In this document: in pieces, positions 40,431 to 48,738 of the stretch | Layout of the letters: every line of letters begins with the position of its first letter | Position numbering within the stretch: position 1 is the stretch's first letter | Origin: [Pseudopropionibacterium] massiliense | GTDB taxonomy: Bacteria > Actinomycetota > Actinomycetes > Propionibacteriales > Propionibacteriaceae | Direction: 5' to 3' | Length of the DNA: 64,000 nt | Assembly: GCF_900607225.1 (NCBI RefSeq) | Contig: NZ_LR027842.1 | Location: forward strand, 2,794,363-2,858,362 | Translations under genes and position numbers: made by a program | The notes under the pieces: generated by a model | Seen by the model: the letters and a program-made list of their open reading frames with translations, nothing else | The model's database searches: none | Told to the model about the DNA's origin: nothing

Positions 40431-41326
40431 CACAAACCGATGTCCTGGTGGTTGGCGGCGTGGGAGTGGACCACGTCATCAGGGTGGATTCCCTTCCCCT
40501 TCCGGTGGTGGATTCTTTCATCGTCCCACCCATCCTCACCGTTCCCGGTCACACAGGCAACGGAGTGGCGCTCGGTGTTCACGCGCTCGGCCGCGCCACT
40601 GCCATGATCGATGTGATCGGCGACGATCCCGAGGGACAGCTCATCCGCAGCACCTACTCCGCTCAGGGGATTCCCACAACGTTCGTTACCCACGCCTGCG
40701 GCACACGCCGCGCGGTGAACCTGGTAACCCCAGACGGACTGCGGATGTCGCTGTACGACCCGCGAGATCCGGGCGATTTCGTGCCCGATCCGTCGCTGTG
40801 GCGCGCGGGAATCCGGACCGCCCGTCACGTGCACGTCTCGATCGTGGGCTGGGCGCGACACGCACTGCGGGATGCCGTCGCTGCTGGCTGCCCGACCTCC
40901 ACTGACCTGCACGACTGGGATGGCCTCGCCGAGCATCACAAGGATTTCGCCTACGGCGCAGACCAGGTTTTCGTCTCGGCCACGGCCCTGACAGATGAAT
41001 CGGGGGTGGTCTCGGACATCTTTAACCACGGGCGTGCCCAGTTCATCGTCATCATGGCCGGTGCCGAGGGGGCTCGCGTGTGGTTGCGTTCGGATAATTC
41101 ACCGCTGCGTATTGATCCCGTCACGATTCCCGACCGCCCGGTGGTCGACAGCAACGGGGCCGGGGACAGTTTTGTGGCGGCTTTTCTGTGTCACTTCCTG
41201 GAACATGGCGACATCGCCGAGGCGGCCCGGGCGGGCGCGGTGGGCGGAGCCTGGGCGTGCGGAGCCCGTGGAACCCACACGAGCTTCATCGACGCCGAAA
41301 CTTTGGCCCATTTCCTCGCGCGATGA
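40427..41326 (+). CDS. PfkB family carbohydrate/nucleoside kinase
   Basis: 299 residues. VLVVGGVGVDHVIRVDSLP and GHTGNGVALGVHALG form the sugar-binding N-terminus (the usual GG-x-x-N is G-H-T-G-N here), and VVDSNGAGDSFVAAFLCHF is the second PfkB signature with the catalytic Asp. It phosphorylates a sugar or nucleoside in the cytoplasm; the substrate cannot be read from the sequence. No permease or other sugar gene is adjacent, so it seems isolated in an accessory region. Confidence 0.85.
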   Translation: MTQTDVLVVGGVGVDHVIRVDSLPLPVVDSFIVPPILTVPGHTGNGVALGVHALGRATAMIDVIGDDPEGQLIRSTYSAQGIPTTFVTHACGTRRAVNLVTPDGLRMSLYDPRDPGDFVPDPSLWRAGIRTARHVHVSIVGWARHALRDAVAAGCPTSTDLHDWDGLAEHHKDFAYGADQVFVSATALTDESGVVSDIFNHGRAQFIVIMAGAEGARVWLRSDNSPLRIDPVTIPDRPVVDSNGAGDSFVAAFLCHFLEHGDIAEAARAGAVGGAWACGARGTHTSFIDAETLAHFLAR

Positions 41327-41477
41327 GGTCCCGAACGTAGCCTGAGCCCGCATTGGCAGCCCACAAGCGCAGTCGCTCGACGATGGCAACCACGACATCC
41401 ACTCACGCCCGCCGGGCGGCGTCACCCGGGGATGTGATCGCGCTCACTCAGCTCGCTTCTTTCCCGGTCATCGATCT

Positions 41478-41885
41478 TCACACGTGCGCCGTCCCGGGAG
41501 CTATCACCTGAAGCCCCGCGGCCCGGGCCGCCTTGCCGAGCCTGTGGTCGTAGGTGAGAACGGCGGTGGCATCGAGTCGCATCGCCGCTTCGAGGTACAA
41601 CGCGTCGAGAGTTCGCAGGTATGGCATGGGCAGCAGAGCCGCGCCGCGATAAACCGCCCGGTCAAGAGCGGCCAGCCCAACCCCGTCGAGGATCCGGGTC
41701 ACGTCAACCTGATCGATGCCCTCCCTGAAGGCGATGCGCCGCAGCTCGGTTTCGAGCAGATCGCTGGAAACCAGCACGTCCGCGGTCCGGTCGAGCCATT
41801 CGACCAGAGCATCGCTCTCGGGTTGTTCGATCAACAAAGCACCGAGAGCAGACGTGTCGACGTACACGGTCACGCCCGGGGTCAC
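41478..41885 (-). CDS. vapC: VapC-family PIN-domain toxin
   Basis: 135 residues. VYVDTSALGALL, SSDLLETELRRIAF, LRTLDALYLEAAMRL and LTYDHRLGKAARAAG supply the four acidic residues of the PIN RNase site in order. The enzyme should cut RNA, typically tRNA or rRNA. Its start overlaps the antitoxin stop (ATGA), so the pair is co-translated. Confidence 0.88.
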   Translation of the reverse strand: MTPGVTVYVDTSALGALLIEQPESDALVEWLDRTADVLVSSDLLETELRRIAFREGIDQVDVTRILDGVGLAALDRAVYRGAALLPMPYLRTLDALYLEAAMRLDATAVLTYDHRLGKAARAAGLQVIAPGTAHV

Positions 41886-42163
41886 AGGCTGTCCTCACGC
41901 AGCTCGTCGAGAATCTCCGCAAGACTCCTCGTTTCGGTTCTCCGCGCGATTCCCAACTCCGCCCACCCTCCCCGACGCCGTGCCGGGCGAACGATTCGCA
42001 ACGTGGGTGTGGGCTCGTCGAGCGGCACGATCTTCCCCACGGGCACCCCACTGTTGGTCAGGACGAAGGACTGGCCCTCGCCCACCGCGCGAAGGACCCG
42101 CCCGGACTCATTGCGCAGCTCACGCTGGGACAGGCTCCTGAGCCGCGGCTCGGCGTCACTCAC
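41882..42163 (-). CDS. vapB: VapB-family antitoxin (Phd-like)
   Basis: 93 residues. SQRELRNESGRVLRAVGEGQ and SFVLTNSGVPVGKIVPL are a Phd/VapB-type DNA-binding N-terminus; the C-terminal tail (RSLAEILDELREDS) should wrap the VapC active site. GTG 42163 is favoured because an operator-like palindrome covers the upstream GTG at 42181. Confidence 0.82.
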   Translation of the reverse strand: MSDAEPRLRSLSQRELRNESGRVLRAVGEGQSFVLTNSGVPVGKIVPLDEPTPTLRIVRPARRRGGWAELGIARRTETRSLAEILDELREDSL

Positions 42164-42174
42164 GACACACAAGC

Positions 42175-42190
42175 GTAGCACTCATGCTAC
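42175..42190. promoter_or_regulatory. vapBC operator candidate
   Basis: GTAGCACTCATGCTAC: perfect 6-bp arms around a 4-base centre, 12 bases upstream of the vapB start. Confidence 0.55.
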
Positions 42191-42417
42191 AAGACGTTGT
42201 GGTGCATCTTGGTTCGCGCCCAGCATCAATCGTCGGCAAAGGCCCGTAGCAATCCCATCTGATGTTGCGCGCCGGCCAACACCAGCGCAGGATCAATGCT
42301 CGCCTTGCTCTCGACGAGATTAGGAAGCGTCACACAAGAAAGTCTTGCAAACTTCTTGGTTCACGCACACACAAGTGCACCCGTTGAGCGAGAATAGGTC
42401 TCCCTACAAGCAGACCG
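42191..42417. other. gene-free stretch upstream of vapBC
   Basis: About 230 bases with moderately low GC and no supported gene or clear signal. Confidence 0.3.
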
Positions 42418-42603
42418 CTAGGGGCGCTTTGGATTACGTCCCACAAGGCGAATGATCGCTTTAAAAGGCCCTCCGCTTTTCTTCGATCCCAAATAATTTC
42501 CACCATGGTCATATTTGTCCCAAAGATTCGAGATCGGATTGAACTTCTGAAATCGTCCACGAATCAATCCGCGACGATGACCCCGCCCAGTATTCTTCGC
42601 CAT
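42418..42603 (-). CDS. small hypothetical protein (MAKNTGRGHRRG family)
   Basis: 61 residues, basic: MAKNTGRGHRRGLIRGRFQK then FNPISNLWDKYD and GGNYLGSKKSGGPFKAI. Short basic proteins with this N-terminus, a central N-P-x-x-x-x-W-x-K-x-D and a GG-x-FKG end recur in bacterial accessory regions; I know of no function. It is in a GC-poor stretch relative to the flanks. The C-terminal end (RLVGRNPKRP) may be altered. Confidence 0.6.
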   Translation of the reverse strand: MAKNTGRGHRRGLIRGRFQKFNPISNLWDKYDHGGNYLGSKKSGGPFKAIIRLVGRNPKRP

Positions 42604-42764
42604 TGCGGCCCTTGCGTCCTTTCATATTTACCGACACACAACCACGTGAGCCGACCATGATGAAAATAGGTTATCACTCATTTCTCAGCTGGTCAAAAAG
42701 TTGATGAACCTATTCACCATCAGGTCATCTTCCCCACCGCCTTGGACCACCCTGAGGAACGCAA

Positions 42765-43050
42765 GTCGCTCTCAGCGGAAGGATTCGGCAGCGCTACGGA
42801 TCCTGGAGGACCTTCCGGGTACACCCGTCCTCACAATCACAACGGCTTCAAGAATCCATGGCATCTCGCGCACAGCCGCATCCCGAGGCCTGGAGACCCT
42901 GCGGGCCGCCGGTATCCTGACGACCGAATCGATAGGCGGAGGCCGACGGGCCTACACGGCGCGCAGCGTCCTGGACGTGATCACCTGGGCGGAACGTCGC
43001 TCGGCGAGCACGCAGCATCTCCCCACCTGCACGCCCCGTTCCCGAACGGC
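42765..43050 (+). pseudogene. remnant of a Fic-family protein C-terminus (winged helix)
   Basis: The frame reads AALRILEDLPGTPVLTITTASRIHGISRTAASRGLETLRAAGIL... with a winged-helix pattern like the C-terminal DNA-binding domain of Fic proteins, ending YTARSVLDVITWAERR. The rest of the protein is absent and flanking frames are degenerate. Described as a remnant because no start, ribosome-binding site or Fic core is present. Confidence 0.55.
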
Positions 43051-43415
43051 CGGGGCAGCAGTGAATCACGAATCCTACGGGCCAGGTGTCGCACAGCTCT
43101 CTAAGCACACAACAACACCCCTACGTGGCAGCGCTCCGGGCGAAACACCCCACGGCCTCCAAAAGCGATCCGCCGGATGAGGTCGTGCATCGCCGCGATG
43201 AGCAAGTCCAAGAGATATGGACTCGGCGCGGAGACCGGGAAACAGGGGCGGATTTCCCAGTGCCGATGATCTCGCACCATCCTCGCACGGGTCCGTATCC
43301 TCAGGTCCCGTATGCTCGCGGGCAGAATTGCAAACAAGAGGCAGGGCAGTGGCCTCCCGCCCCACGCCCCGCCCATGCCGGGACCAGTTCCTACACCCGG
43401 GATACCGGAGAAAAT
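43051..43415. other. unassigned stretch between gene remnants
   Basis: Overlapping open frames on both strands, none convincing. Likely eroded coding DNA. Confidence 0.3.
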
Positions 43416-43490
43416 CCCGGTTGCGCAGCACTCAAGTCCAAAAAAGCCTCTTTCAGGGCCCGGAACAGCGTTGAGTGCTGCGCAACCGGG
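43416..43490. repeat. palindromic repeat, GCAGCACTCAA family
   Basis: Perfect 20-bp arms CCCGGTTGCGCAGCACTCAA (43416-43435) and the reverse complement (43471-43490), with a 35-base loop. Confidence 0.8.
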
Positions 43491-43729
43491 TTCCTCCTAT
43501 GACCGGGCACGATTTCCGCGGCACTGTCCACAACCTTCACCCCTTCGGACCTACTCATCTCGGCCATGTTGGTGTAGTCGTGCTGTTCACCACCGGAAGC
43601 ACCGAGCTCCCGCCGAGTTCTGAGAACTGACGTTTTCTCCTGCCCCAGCCACGACCTCTCAGATCCCTATGCCAAGCGGAAGAGCCGCATCGCTTGGTTA
43701 CGCCGATTCTGTTCGCCATGGACAACATG

Positions 43730-43872
43730 GAGGCTTGTTCACAGGTGGGGGCACCGGCCAGCACAATCCACTGGCGAGGGGGCACTGCGGCGGGCTCTGG
43801 CGGTTTCGAGGTGGACTGCTCCTTCGTCGCGATCCGGCTCAACCAGCTTCGGAGCGGCCGCGAGCAAGCCTC
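43730..43872. mobile_element. MITE-like element containing a REP-like unit
   Basis: GAGGCTTGTTCA (43730-43741) and CGAGCAAGCCTC (43861-43872) are near-perfect inverted ends. Inside, 43802-43850 is a REP-like copy (GGTTTCGAG ... GGCTCAACCAGCTTCGGAG). The right 70 bp closely matches the element at 46896-47088. Confidence 0.6.
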
Positions 43873-43947
43873 ATGGTCGAGGCACACGTCATCCCAATCC
43901 CGGCGACGGCGGGAGAGAGATGACCAGGACCCACTCGGATCGGCGGG

Positions 43948-44457
43948 TCACAGCTGCTTGAAGTACCGGGCGACGGGCCAGCGCTCGTAGCCCATCGCCT
44001 CATAGGTGGCGCGCGCCGGAGCATGGCCTGCGTCCCCGCCGGTCTCGACCATGACCATCCGCATCCCGGCCCGCCTGGCGCGCTCATGCGCGTACTCCAT
44101 CAGCGCTCGCCCGATGCCCTCGCGCCGATGCGCGGGATCGACGCACAGGATGTAGACCTCACCCATGGAGTCCTCGGGATGAATTCGGGTGCAGACCCAC
44201 CCGGCGATCTCATCGTCGACGAGCGCGATGTCGCAGTTTCCCGTTTCTTCGTCGAGGACCCGGGAAAGATCTGCCCTCTGACGAACATCCCACCCATCCG
44301 GGTAGAAGTTGTCATACACGAAACGAGGCACGAAACCGCTGTCGAGGTCACCGCGCATCGCATCGAAAACCGAATCCCAGGCGCGGATCGACAGGTCGAG
44401 AACCCGCTCACGCATCGCGGCCCGGTAGGGGACGATTCTCACGCCGGAAACAGTCAC
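43948..44457 (-). CDS. GNAT family N-acetyltransferase
   Basis: 169 residues. VYILCVDPAHRREGIGRALMEYAHERARRAGMRM is a full motif A with the R-x-x-G-I-G acetyl-CoA loop, and APARATYEAMGYERWPVARYFK is the C-terminal domain. ATG or GTG 44457 (VTVSGVRIVPY) is preferred; a much longer upstream frame is unlikely. Substrate unknown. Confidence 0.85.
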   Translation of the reverse strand: MTVSGVRIVPYRAAMRERVLDLSIRAWDSVFDAMRGDLDSGFVPRFVYDNFYPDGWDVRQRADLSRVLDEETGNCDIALVDDEIAGWVCTRIHPEDSMGEVYILCVDPAHRREGIGRALMEYAHERARRAGMRMVMVETGGDAGHAPARATYEAMGYERWPVARYFKQL

Positions 44458-44635
44458 ACGGCAGACCCTACTGGGTGGGTTCGTCATTCCGCCGGCGGTC
44501 GGCACGGGAACGCCCCTCGTTCGCAGGCAGCGCCAAGCCGGAAACGTGCAGCTCACCCGATGGGCTCCCGTCTGCTGATCGCGAGACGGGAGCCCGGGGT
44601 GCGGAAGAGCGATGACGAAACGATCCGGTGTGACG

Positions 44636-45505
44636 TCAGGCGATGTGTTCGTCGAACCAGGCGATGAGCTTCTCGGGATGTTGTCCGAAGTAGTTGTAGA
44701 CGTAGAAACGCTGGTTGGAGTCGTCAATCCACAGCAGTTCCTTGGTCTTCGTTCCCAGTGCGTCGAAGATCTCCTGGCCGTCCTGCTCGGCATTGACCAG
44801 GAAGTCCCGGCGCAGCTGGGTCATGAGCGTGGGCACCGTGACCGCGTGGGCGTGCGGGCGCGGCGTCTCCTCGTCCAAACGGAAGCCGGTGAGCTGACGG
44901 AGGCGCTCGTCGAGCATGCGGGCGGCCTCGGCCGGGTCCTGCCCGATGTTCTGGGCTCCGCGCTCGATGAAGGTCTTGCCCGAGACGACGTTGAGGAGGG
45001 CCAGGGCCTGCACGTCGGCGAACTCCTCGGGCCAGAAGTCCATTGCGATGATGGTGGAGTTGCCTCCCATGCAGCGACTGAACAGGCCGAGCTTCATCGC
45101 CGCCAGCTCGGGGCGGCTGCGCACGTAGCGCAGCGACCCGACCACGTCCCGGCTCTCCAGCAGGCCCAGCCCGCTGGTGACGCCGTTGGCGTCGCTGCTC
45201 AGGCCGCTGTTGCGCAGATCGTAGGTGAGGATGTTGTAGCCGGCGTCGTGCAGGTGGCGCAGCTCGGGCAGGAAGTCCACCTCGAAGCCGCCGAACATGG
45301 TGTTCCACGGCTCCAGGTGCCCGGGGAAGCCGTAGCGGTTGCAGGTCATGGGGTGGTTGACGATCAGGAGCCGGTCGGAGTCGGCGGGAATGAACCAGGC
45401 CTCCAGGGGCGTGCCGTCCATGGAGGGGAAGAAGACATCCTCGTAGTCCATGCCGACGTCGCTGGGTCGTTTGAGCACCGGGGTGCGGGCACCGTGGGCG
45501 AACAT
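44636..45505 (-). CDS. alpha/beta hydrolase with Cys nucleophile, N-terminus lost to a frameshift
   Basis: 289 residues from ATG 45505. LLIVNHPMTCNRYG, YNILTYDLRNSG and LGLFSRCMGGNSTIIAM form an alpha/beta-hydrolase core whose nucleophile elbow carries Cys in place of Ser (S-R-C-M-G). The true start is probably ATG 45653 (MIGFDSQGNRIDV) with an AGGAG site: that frame meets TGA in GTTTGACAAG, while one base fewer in the T run (45614-45616) would join it to DKDLGQNDVPDPDPAKAPTG, which is in frame with this product. So about 49 N-terminal residues are cut off by a one-base insertion. The catalytic region is intact. Confidence 0.75.
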   Translation of the reverse strand: MFAHGARTPVLKRPSDVGMDYEDVFFPSMDGTPLEAWFIPADSDRLLIVNHPMTCNRYGFPGHLEPWNTMFGGFEVDFLPELRHLHDAGYNILTYDLRNSGLSSDANGVTSGLGLLESRDVVGSLRYVRSRPELAAMKLGLFSRCMGGNSTIIAMDFWPEEFADVQALALLNVVSGKTFIERGAQNIGQDPAEAARMLDERLRQLTGFRLDEETPRPHAHAVTVPTLMTQLRRDFLVNAEQDGQEIFDALGTKTKELLWIDDSNQRFYVYNYFGQHPEKLIAWFDEHIA

Positions 45506-45613
45506 CTGGGCGTACTGCTCGACGAGCGCGTTCAGGGCCTCCCGGCCCTCGGCGCCGGTGGGCGCCTTGGCGGGATCGGGATCGGGGACGTCGTTCTGCC
45601 CCAGGTCCTTGTC

Positions 45614-45616
45614 AAA
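45614..45616 (-). other. probable one-base insertion in the hydrolase gene
   Basis: On the minus strand GACGTTTGACAAG gives a stop in the frame from ATG 45653; GACGTTGACAAG would read IDVDKDLG and continue into the hydrolase. A three-base T run is a plausible place for a polymerase slip or a base-calling error. Confidence 0.65.
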
Positions 45617-45726
45617 CGTCGATCCGGTTGCCTTGCGAGTCGAAACCGATCATGGCGGTCATCTCCTGTCGTTTCTCAACATTGGTCCAGGTGGGTGAGC
45701 CGACGGTGCGCCGGCAGACCACCGAT

Positions 45727-46356
45727 TCACATGAAGGACGGTTTGGGACCGTCCGTGCCGGGCTTGTTGATGCCGAGGTTCGTGCGGGCGAAGCGCTGGG
45801 GCTCCTCCAGGGCCTCGACGACGACCGCGGCGACGCTGCGCCGGGAGACCTCCGTGCCCTTGAACTGCTCGTCGCGTCCGGTGGTCTCGTAGTCGATCTC
45901 GTCGGCGTCGGTGAGCCAGGCCGGCCGCAGGATGGTGTAGTCGAGGTCGGAGGCCTCGATGACGTCGGCAGCCGCCCGGTAGCGGAGCAGATCCTGCCCG
46001 ATCATCGCGTCGTTCCAGGTCTCGAAGGGCTCCGGAAGCTCGTGGTAGATCCCCAGGGATGTGACGAACACCAGGGGCTTGATGCCAAGCTCGTCCATGA
46101 CCGAGACGATCACGCGGGCCTGCTCGTCGACGGGTCCGGACAGGTTGGCGTAGACGGCGTCGGCTCCCCGCATCGCCTCGGTGAGCGCCGGGGCGTCGAG
46201 AACGTCGGCTTCCACCACGCGCGAGGCGGCCGGTGGCGTCGGCACTCGCGAGGCGTTGCGCACCACGAGGGTGAGTTCGTGGCCGCGCTCGGCCAGCATG
46301 TCAACGGCGTGGCGCGCGATCTATCCGCCCGCCCCCAGAACCACGATCCTGCTCAT
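45727..46356 (-). pseudogene. NAD(P)H-binding SDR-like protein interrupted by an in-frame amber codon
   Basis: From ATG 46356 the frame reads MSRIVVLGAGG, then TAG (46323-46321), then IARHAVDMLAERGHELTLVV without a shift. Homologues of this family usually have Gln here (GAGGQIARH), so CAG to TAG is the likely change. The remaining 190 codons (to 45727) are normal: VPTPPAASRVVEADVLDAPA, MRGADAVYANLSGP, LDYTILRPAWLTD. A start at ATG 46299 would lack the nucleotide-binding loop. The gene precedes the frameshifted hydrolase by about 70 bases. Confidence 0.72.
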
Positions 46357-46642
46357 CGGCATTCCTTCACATTTTTCATCCACGACTCGATCGAGCCTCC
46401 ACGTCAGGCTGTCGCGCCTGCCCGTCCTGTATCAAAGGAACGCTACCCGGGGGATTGCCATCCCTTGGACAGCACTCGCCGGAATCCCGCGGATGGCATT
46501 CGCACACCATACGGCTCGATCCCGTCGAGGCCAGTTACCTGTTCTCGCTCGCACACGGAATCCGGCGACCCGCGTCGCCTCCACCACACGGCGATCCGAA
46601 CGAGATGACGGTTCCTCCAGCCCGGGAGGCATCATCGCAGGG
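46357..46642. other. gene-free stretch upstream of the interrupted SDR gene
   Basis: No supported gene; presumably the promoter of the minus-strand SDR/hydrolase pair. Confidence 0.35.
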
Positions 46643-46870
46643 ATGCCCGACGTGGCCGTCCTCGTCCTGTCCGGTTCGCTGGACATCATCGACTCCGACA
46701 CGCTTGTCGCCCGCTGGCAGAATCACGACATCGCCCAGCACAGCTCTGGTAGAAAACGCTTCAACCATCCCCGGGTGGGGCAGATGACGATGCAGTTCCA
46801 AGCGCTCGCGGCCCCACGAATCCCCGGCCTCACTCTCTACTGTTACCCCCGGTCCCCGGGGATGAGGAAA
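46643..46870 (+). pseudogene. C-terminal remnant of an MmyB-like HTH regulator
   Basis: The frame reads SDTLVARWQNHDIAQHSSGR, KRFNHPRVGQMTMQFQALAA, PGLTLYCYPRSPGM, the ligand-binding tail of XRE/MmyB-like regulators (F-x-H-P-x-V-G ... L-x-x-Y). The N-terminal HTH and the PAS-like start are missing, and the end runs into a REP/MITE element. Confidence 0.6.
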
Positions 46871-46895
46871 CGAACCGGTCCTTTGCGACCCTTCT

Positions 46896-47088
46896 GAGGC
46901 TTGTTCACAGGATGCTGGTTGAGCCAGCTCGTGAGCGCCAGCGAACGGCCGTGTCGAAACCACTCGGCAGAGCCGAGAAGCACACTCGGACCCCGGAGTC
47001 CTCAGACACCCACGGATGGTTTCGACTCGGACTGCTCCTTCGTCGCGGTCCGGCTCAACCAGCTTCGGAGAGGCCATGAACAAGCCTC
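46896..47088. mobile_element. MITE-like element with two REP-like units
   Basis: Ends GAGGCTTGTTCA (46896-46907) and TGAACAAGCCTC (47077-47088) are perfect 12-bp inverted repeats. Inside, one reverse REP-like copy (46914-46961) and one forward copy (47017-47067) lie back to back. It carries no gene. It lies between the MmyB-like remnant and the HigA-like antitoxin. Confidence 0.65.
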
Positions 47089-47153
47089 CACGGCCCATCT
47101 GCCAGAGAATTTCCCCCACTGCGCACCCGAGAGGCTCCCGTGTCGAACAACGA

Positions 47154-47453
47154 TCATGCGACGGATCCCAGAGGCTGGATCTTGTCCAATTCCTCACCCA
47201 GCACTTCCTTCTCGATTTCGAGGTCATAGTGCGACTGCAAGTTGATCCAGAATTGCGGACTCACCCCGAAGAAACGTCCCAGGCGCAGCGCCGTATCAGC
47301 CGTGATCCGGCGTTTGCCGTGCACGATCTCGTTGATTCGGCGAGGCGGCACCCCGATGGAGATCGCAAGCCGATGCTGAGTAATACCCATCGGATTCAGG
47401 AACTCCTCTACGAGGATTTCTCCTGGATGAACCGGAGCCATTTTGTTGTCCAT
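47154..47453 (-). CDS. HigA-family addiction-module antitoxin (VapI/HigA HTH), no adjacent toxin
   Basis: 99 residues. MDNKMAPVHPGEILVEEFLN, ITQHRLAISIGVPPRRINEI, VHGKRRITADTALRLGRFFG are the classic HigA N-terminus (H-P-G-E-I-L-x-E-E-F) and HTH. It should repress its own promoter and neutralise a HigB toxin, but no toxin gene is directly upstream on the same strand; 176 bases away on the other strand a RelE/HigB toxin has its own antitoxin. ATG 47453 has AGGAGG at good spacing. Confidence 0.85.
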   Translation of the reverse strand: MDNKMAPVHPGEILVEEFLNPMGITQHRLAISIGVPPRRINEIVHGKRRITADTALRLGRFFGVSPQFWINLQSHYDLEIEKEVLGEELDKIQPLGSVA

Positions 47454-47629
47454 TCTGGGCCTCCTAATGGTGGCCCATGATCTCAATTCCGCTCGGGTCC
47501 ACCGGGGTTCACACGGAACACACCGCAGACCCGTCGCGTCACCAAACGTCCCAGGAGTACGGGCAGCGGCAGCGCGAACGACAGAATCATCTCTACCATT
47601 CAGGCCTTGCAGGGTCTACACTGAAGGGT

Positions 47630-47989
47630 ATGTGGGAGGTAGACGTCACGTTGATCGCTGACTGGCTCAGGTCACTGGACCAAACCTCCTACGAACAGGT
47701 CATCGCTGCACTGGAGGTACTTCGCGATCGTGGTCCTTCACTCGGGCGCCCTCTCGTTGACACCATCACCGCTTCACGGCATCGCAACATGAAGGAGCTT
47801 CGCCCCGGCTCGGCAGGGCGATCCGAGGTTCGCATCCTTTTCGCCTTTGACCCCAAGCGCATGGCGATCTTACTGATCGCGGGCGACAAAGCTGGCAGCT
47901 GGACTCGGTGGTACAAGAGGAACGTCCCACTGGCCGATGATCTGTTCGACAAACATATCCGCGCATTGAGGAAGAGGCCAGAAAAGTGA
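47630..47989 (+). CDS. RelE/HigB-type toxin (Gp49-like)
   Basis: 119 residues. MWEVDVTLIADWLRSLDQTS, YEQVIAALEVLRDRGPSLGR, MKELRPGSAGRSEVRILFAF and WYKRNVPLADDLFDKHI are the HigB/Gp49-like mRNA-interferase fold, with the conserved R-x-L-F/Y strand. It is followed by its HTH antitoxin, overlapping by four bases (GTGA): the toxin-first order of HigBA. ATG 47630 follows GAAGGG closely; longer upstream frames are unlikely. Confidence 0.88.
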   Translation: MWEVDVTLIADWLRSLDQTSYEQVIAALEVLRDRGPSLGRPLVDTITASRHRNMKELRPGSAGRSEVRILFAFDPKRMAILLIAGDKAGSWTRWYKRNVPLADDLFDKHIRALRKRPEK

Positions 47990-48288
47990 TGACGATTGAC
48001 GATATTCTCGCCGAACGCTCCGTGGACCGCGGCCAAGTCGAGGCATACAAATCCCGGATGCTCGCAGAGGTTCGCGCCTATCGACTTCGAGAGCTCCGCG
48101 AAAATGCCGGATTGACGCAGGCGCAGTTGGCCGAACGCATCGGCGTCGGGCAACGTCAAATCTCCAAGATCGAGCACGGCGACCTCGACACCACGAAGAT
48201 CGGAACGATCCGCCGCTACCTCGAGGCCATCGGCGGTAGCCTCTCACTCGAGTACGTCGCAGGAGACCTCAAAGTCGTGATCGATTGA
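47986..48288 (+). CDS. XRE-family HTH antitoxin of the HigBA type
   Basis: 100 residues. An N-terminal helix (DDILAERSVDRGQVEAYKSRM) precedes the HTH RELRENAGLTQAQLAERIGV, RQISKIEHGDLDTTKIGTIR, then YLEAIGGSLSLEYVAGDLKV. It binds the toxin encoded just before it and represses the operon. GTG 47986 overlaps the toxin stop. Confidence 0.87.
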   Translation: MMTIDDILAERSVDRGQVEAYKSRMLAEVRAYRLRELRENAGLTQAQLAERIGVGQRQISKIEHGDLDTTKIGTIRRYLEAIGGSLSLEYVAGDLKVVID

Positions 48289-48738
48289 GAGTTTGGAAGC
48301 ATCTCCGTGTTGAGCCGACGCACCTCAGCACAAACAGCGACCCCAACGGCTTGCTCACAGCACTGACACGCTGCCAATGCAATGAAGTTTCCAGTGGAAT
48401 ACACTGAGACCTATTCATGAAGGCTTATTCACAGACGGCGAGCCAGCCAGGAAAACCCTTGGTCAACGCACACTTGGGAAGGGCCGTGAACAAACTTCAC
48501 CGAGCCGGACCGCCCGTTCAGGGAAGCCACCCATGATTCGCTTGCCTTGTGGTCGTGTGCTTGCGCTACAGCGCAGGCGTTCGTCCACAAGGCAGGCATT
48601 TCTGTCGGGAAGGCCAGCGAACTACGGGAAGGCTGGCGGAAGACAAGAAGACCAGTCAATCGAGCAAAGACAGACACGAGGATAGTTTCAGCCAACGATG
48701 GAGTAAAGCTCATCGAAACCACGCTTTTTGGACAATCC
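48289..48738. other. gene-poor stretch with a MITE-like fragment
   Basis: A fragment AGGCTTATTCACAGACGGCG at 48424 matches the right end of the element at 48739 in reverse. Open frames here (e.g. minus 48429-48722) lack bias or recognised sequence. GC is lower than the flanks. Confidence 0.4.

Noticed and set aside
43101..43431. Minus-strand genes opposite the Fic remnant
   Set aside because: They overlap several other frames, have no start signal and cross the palindromic repeat.
2517..46356. Genome-wide reassignment of UAG
   Set aside because: TAG ends several normal genes here (lipoprotein at 723, methyltransferase at 13431, Fic at 36979, small toxin-locus gene at 61001), so UAG is still a working stop.
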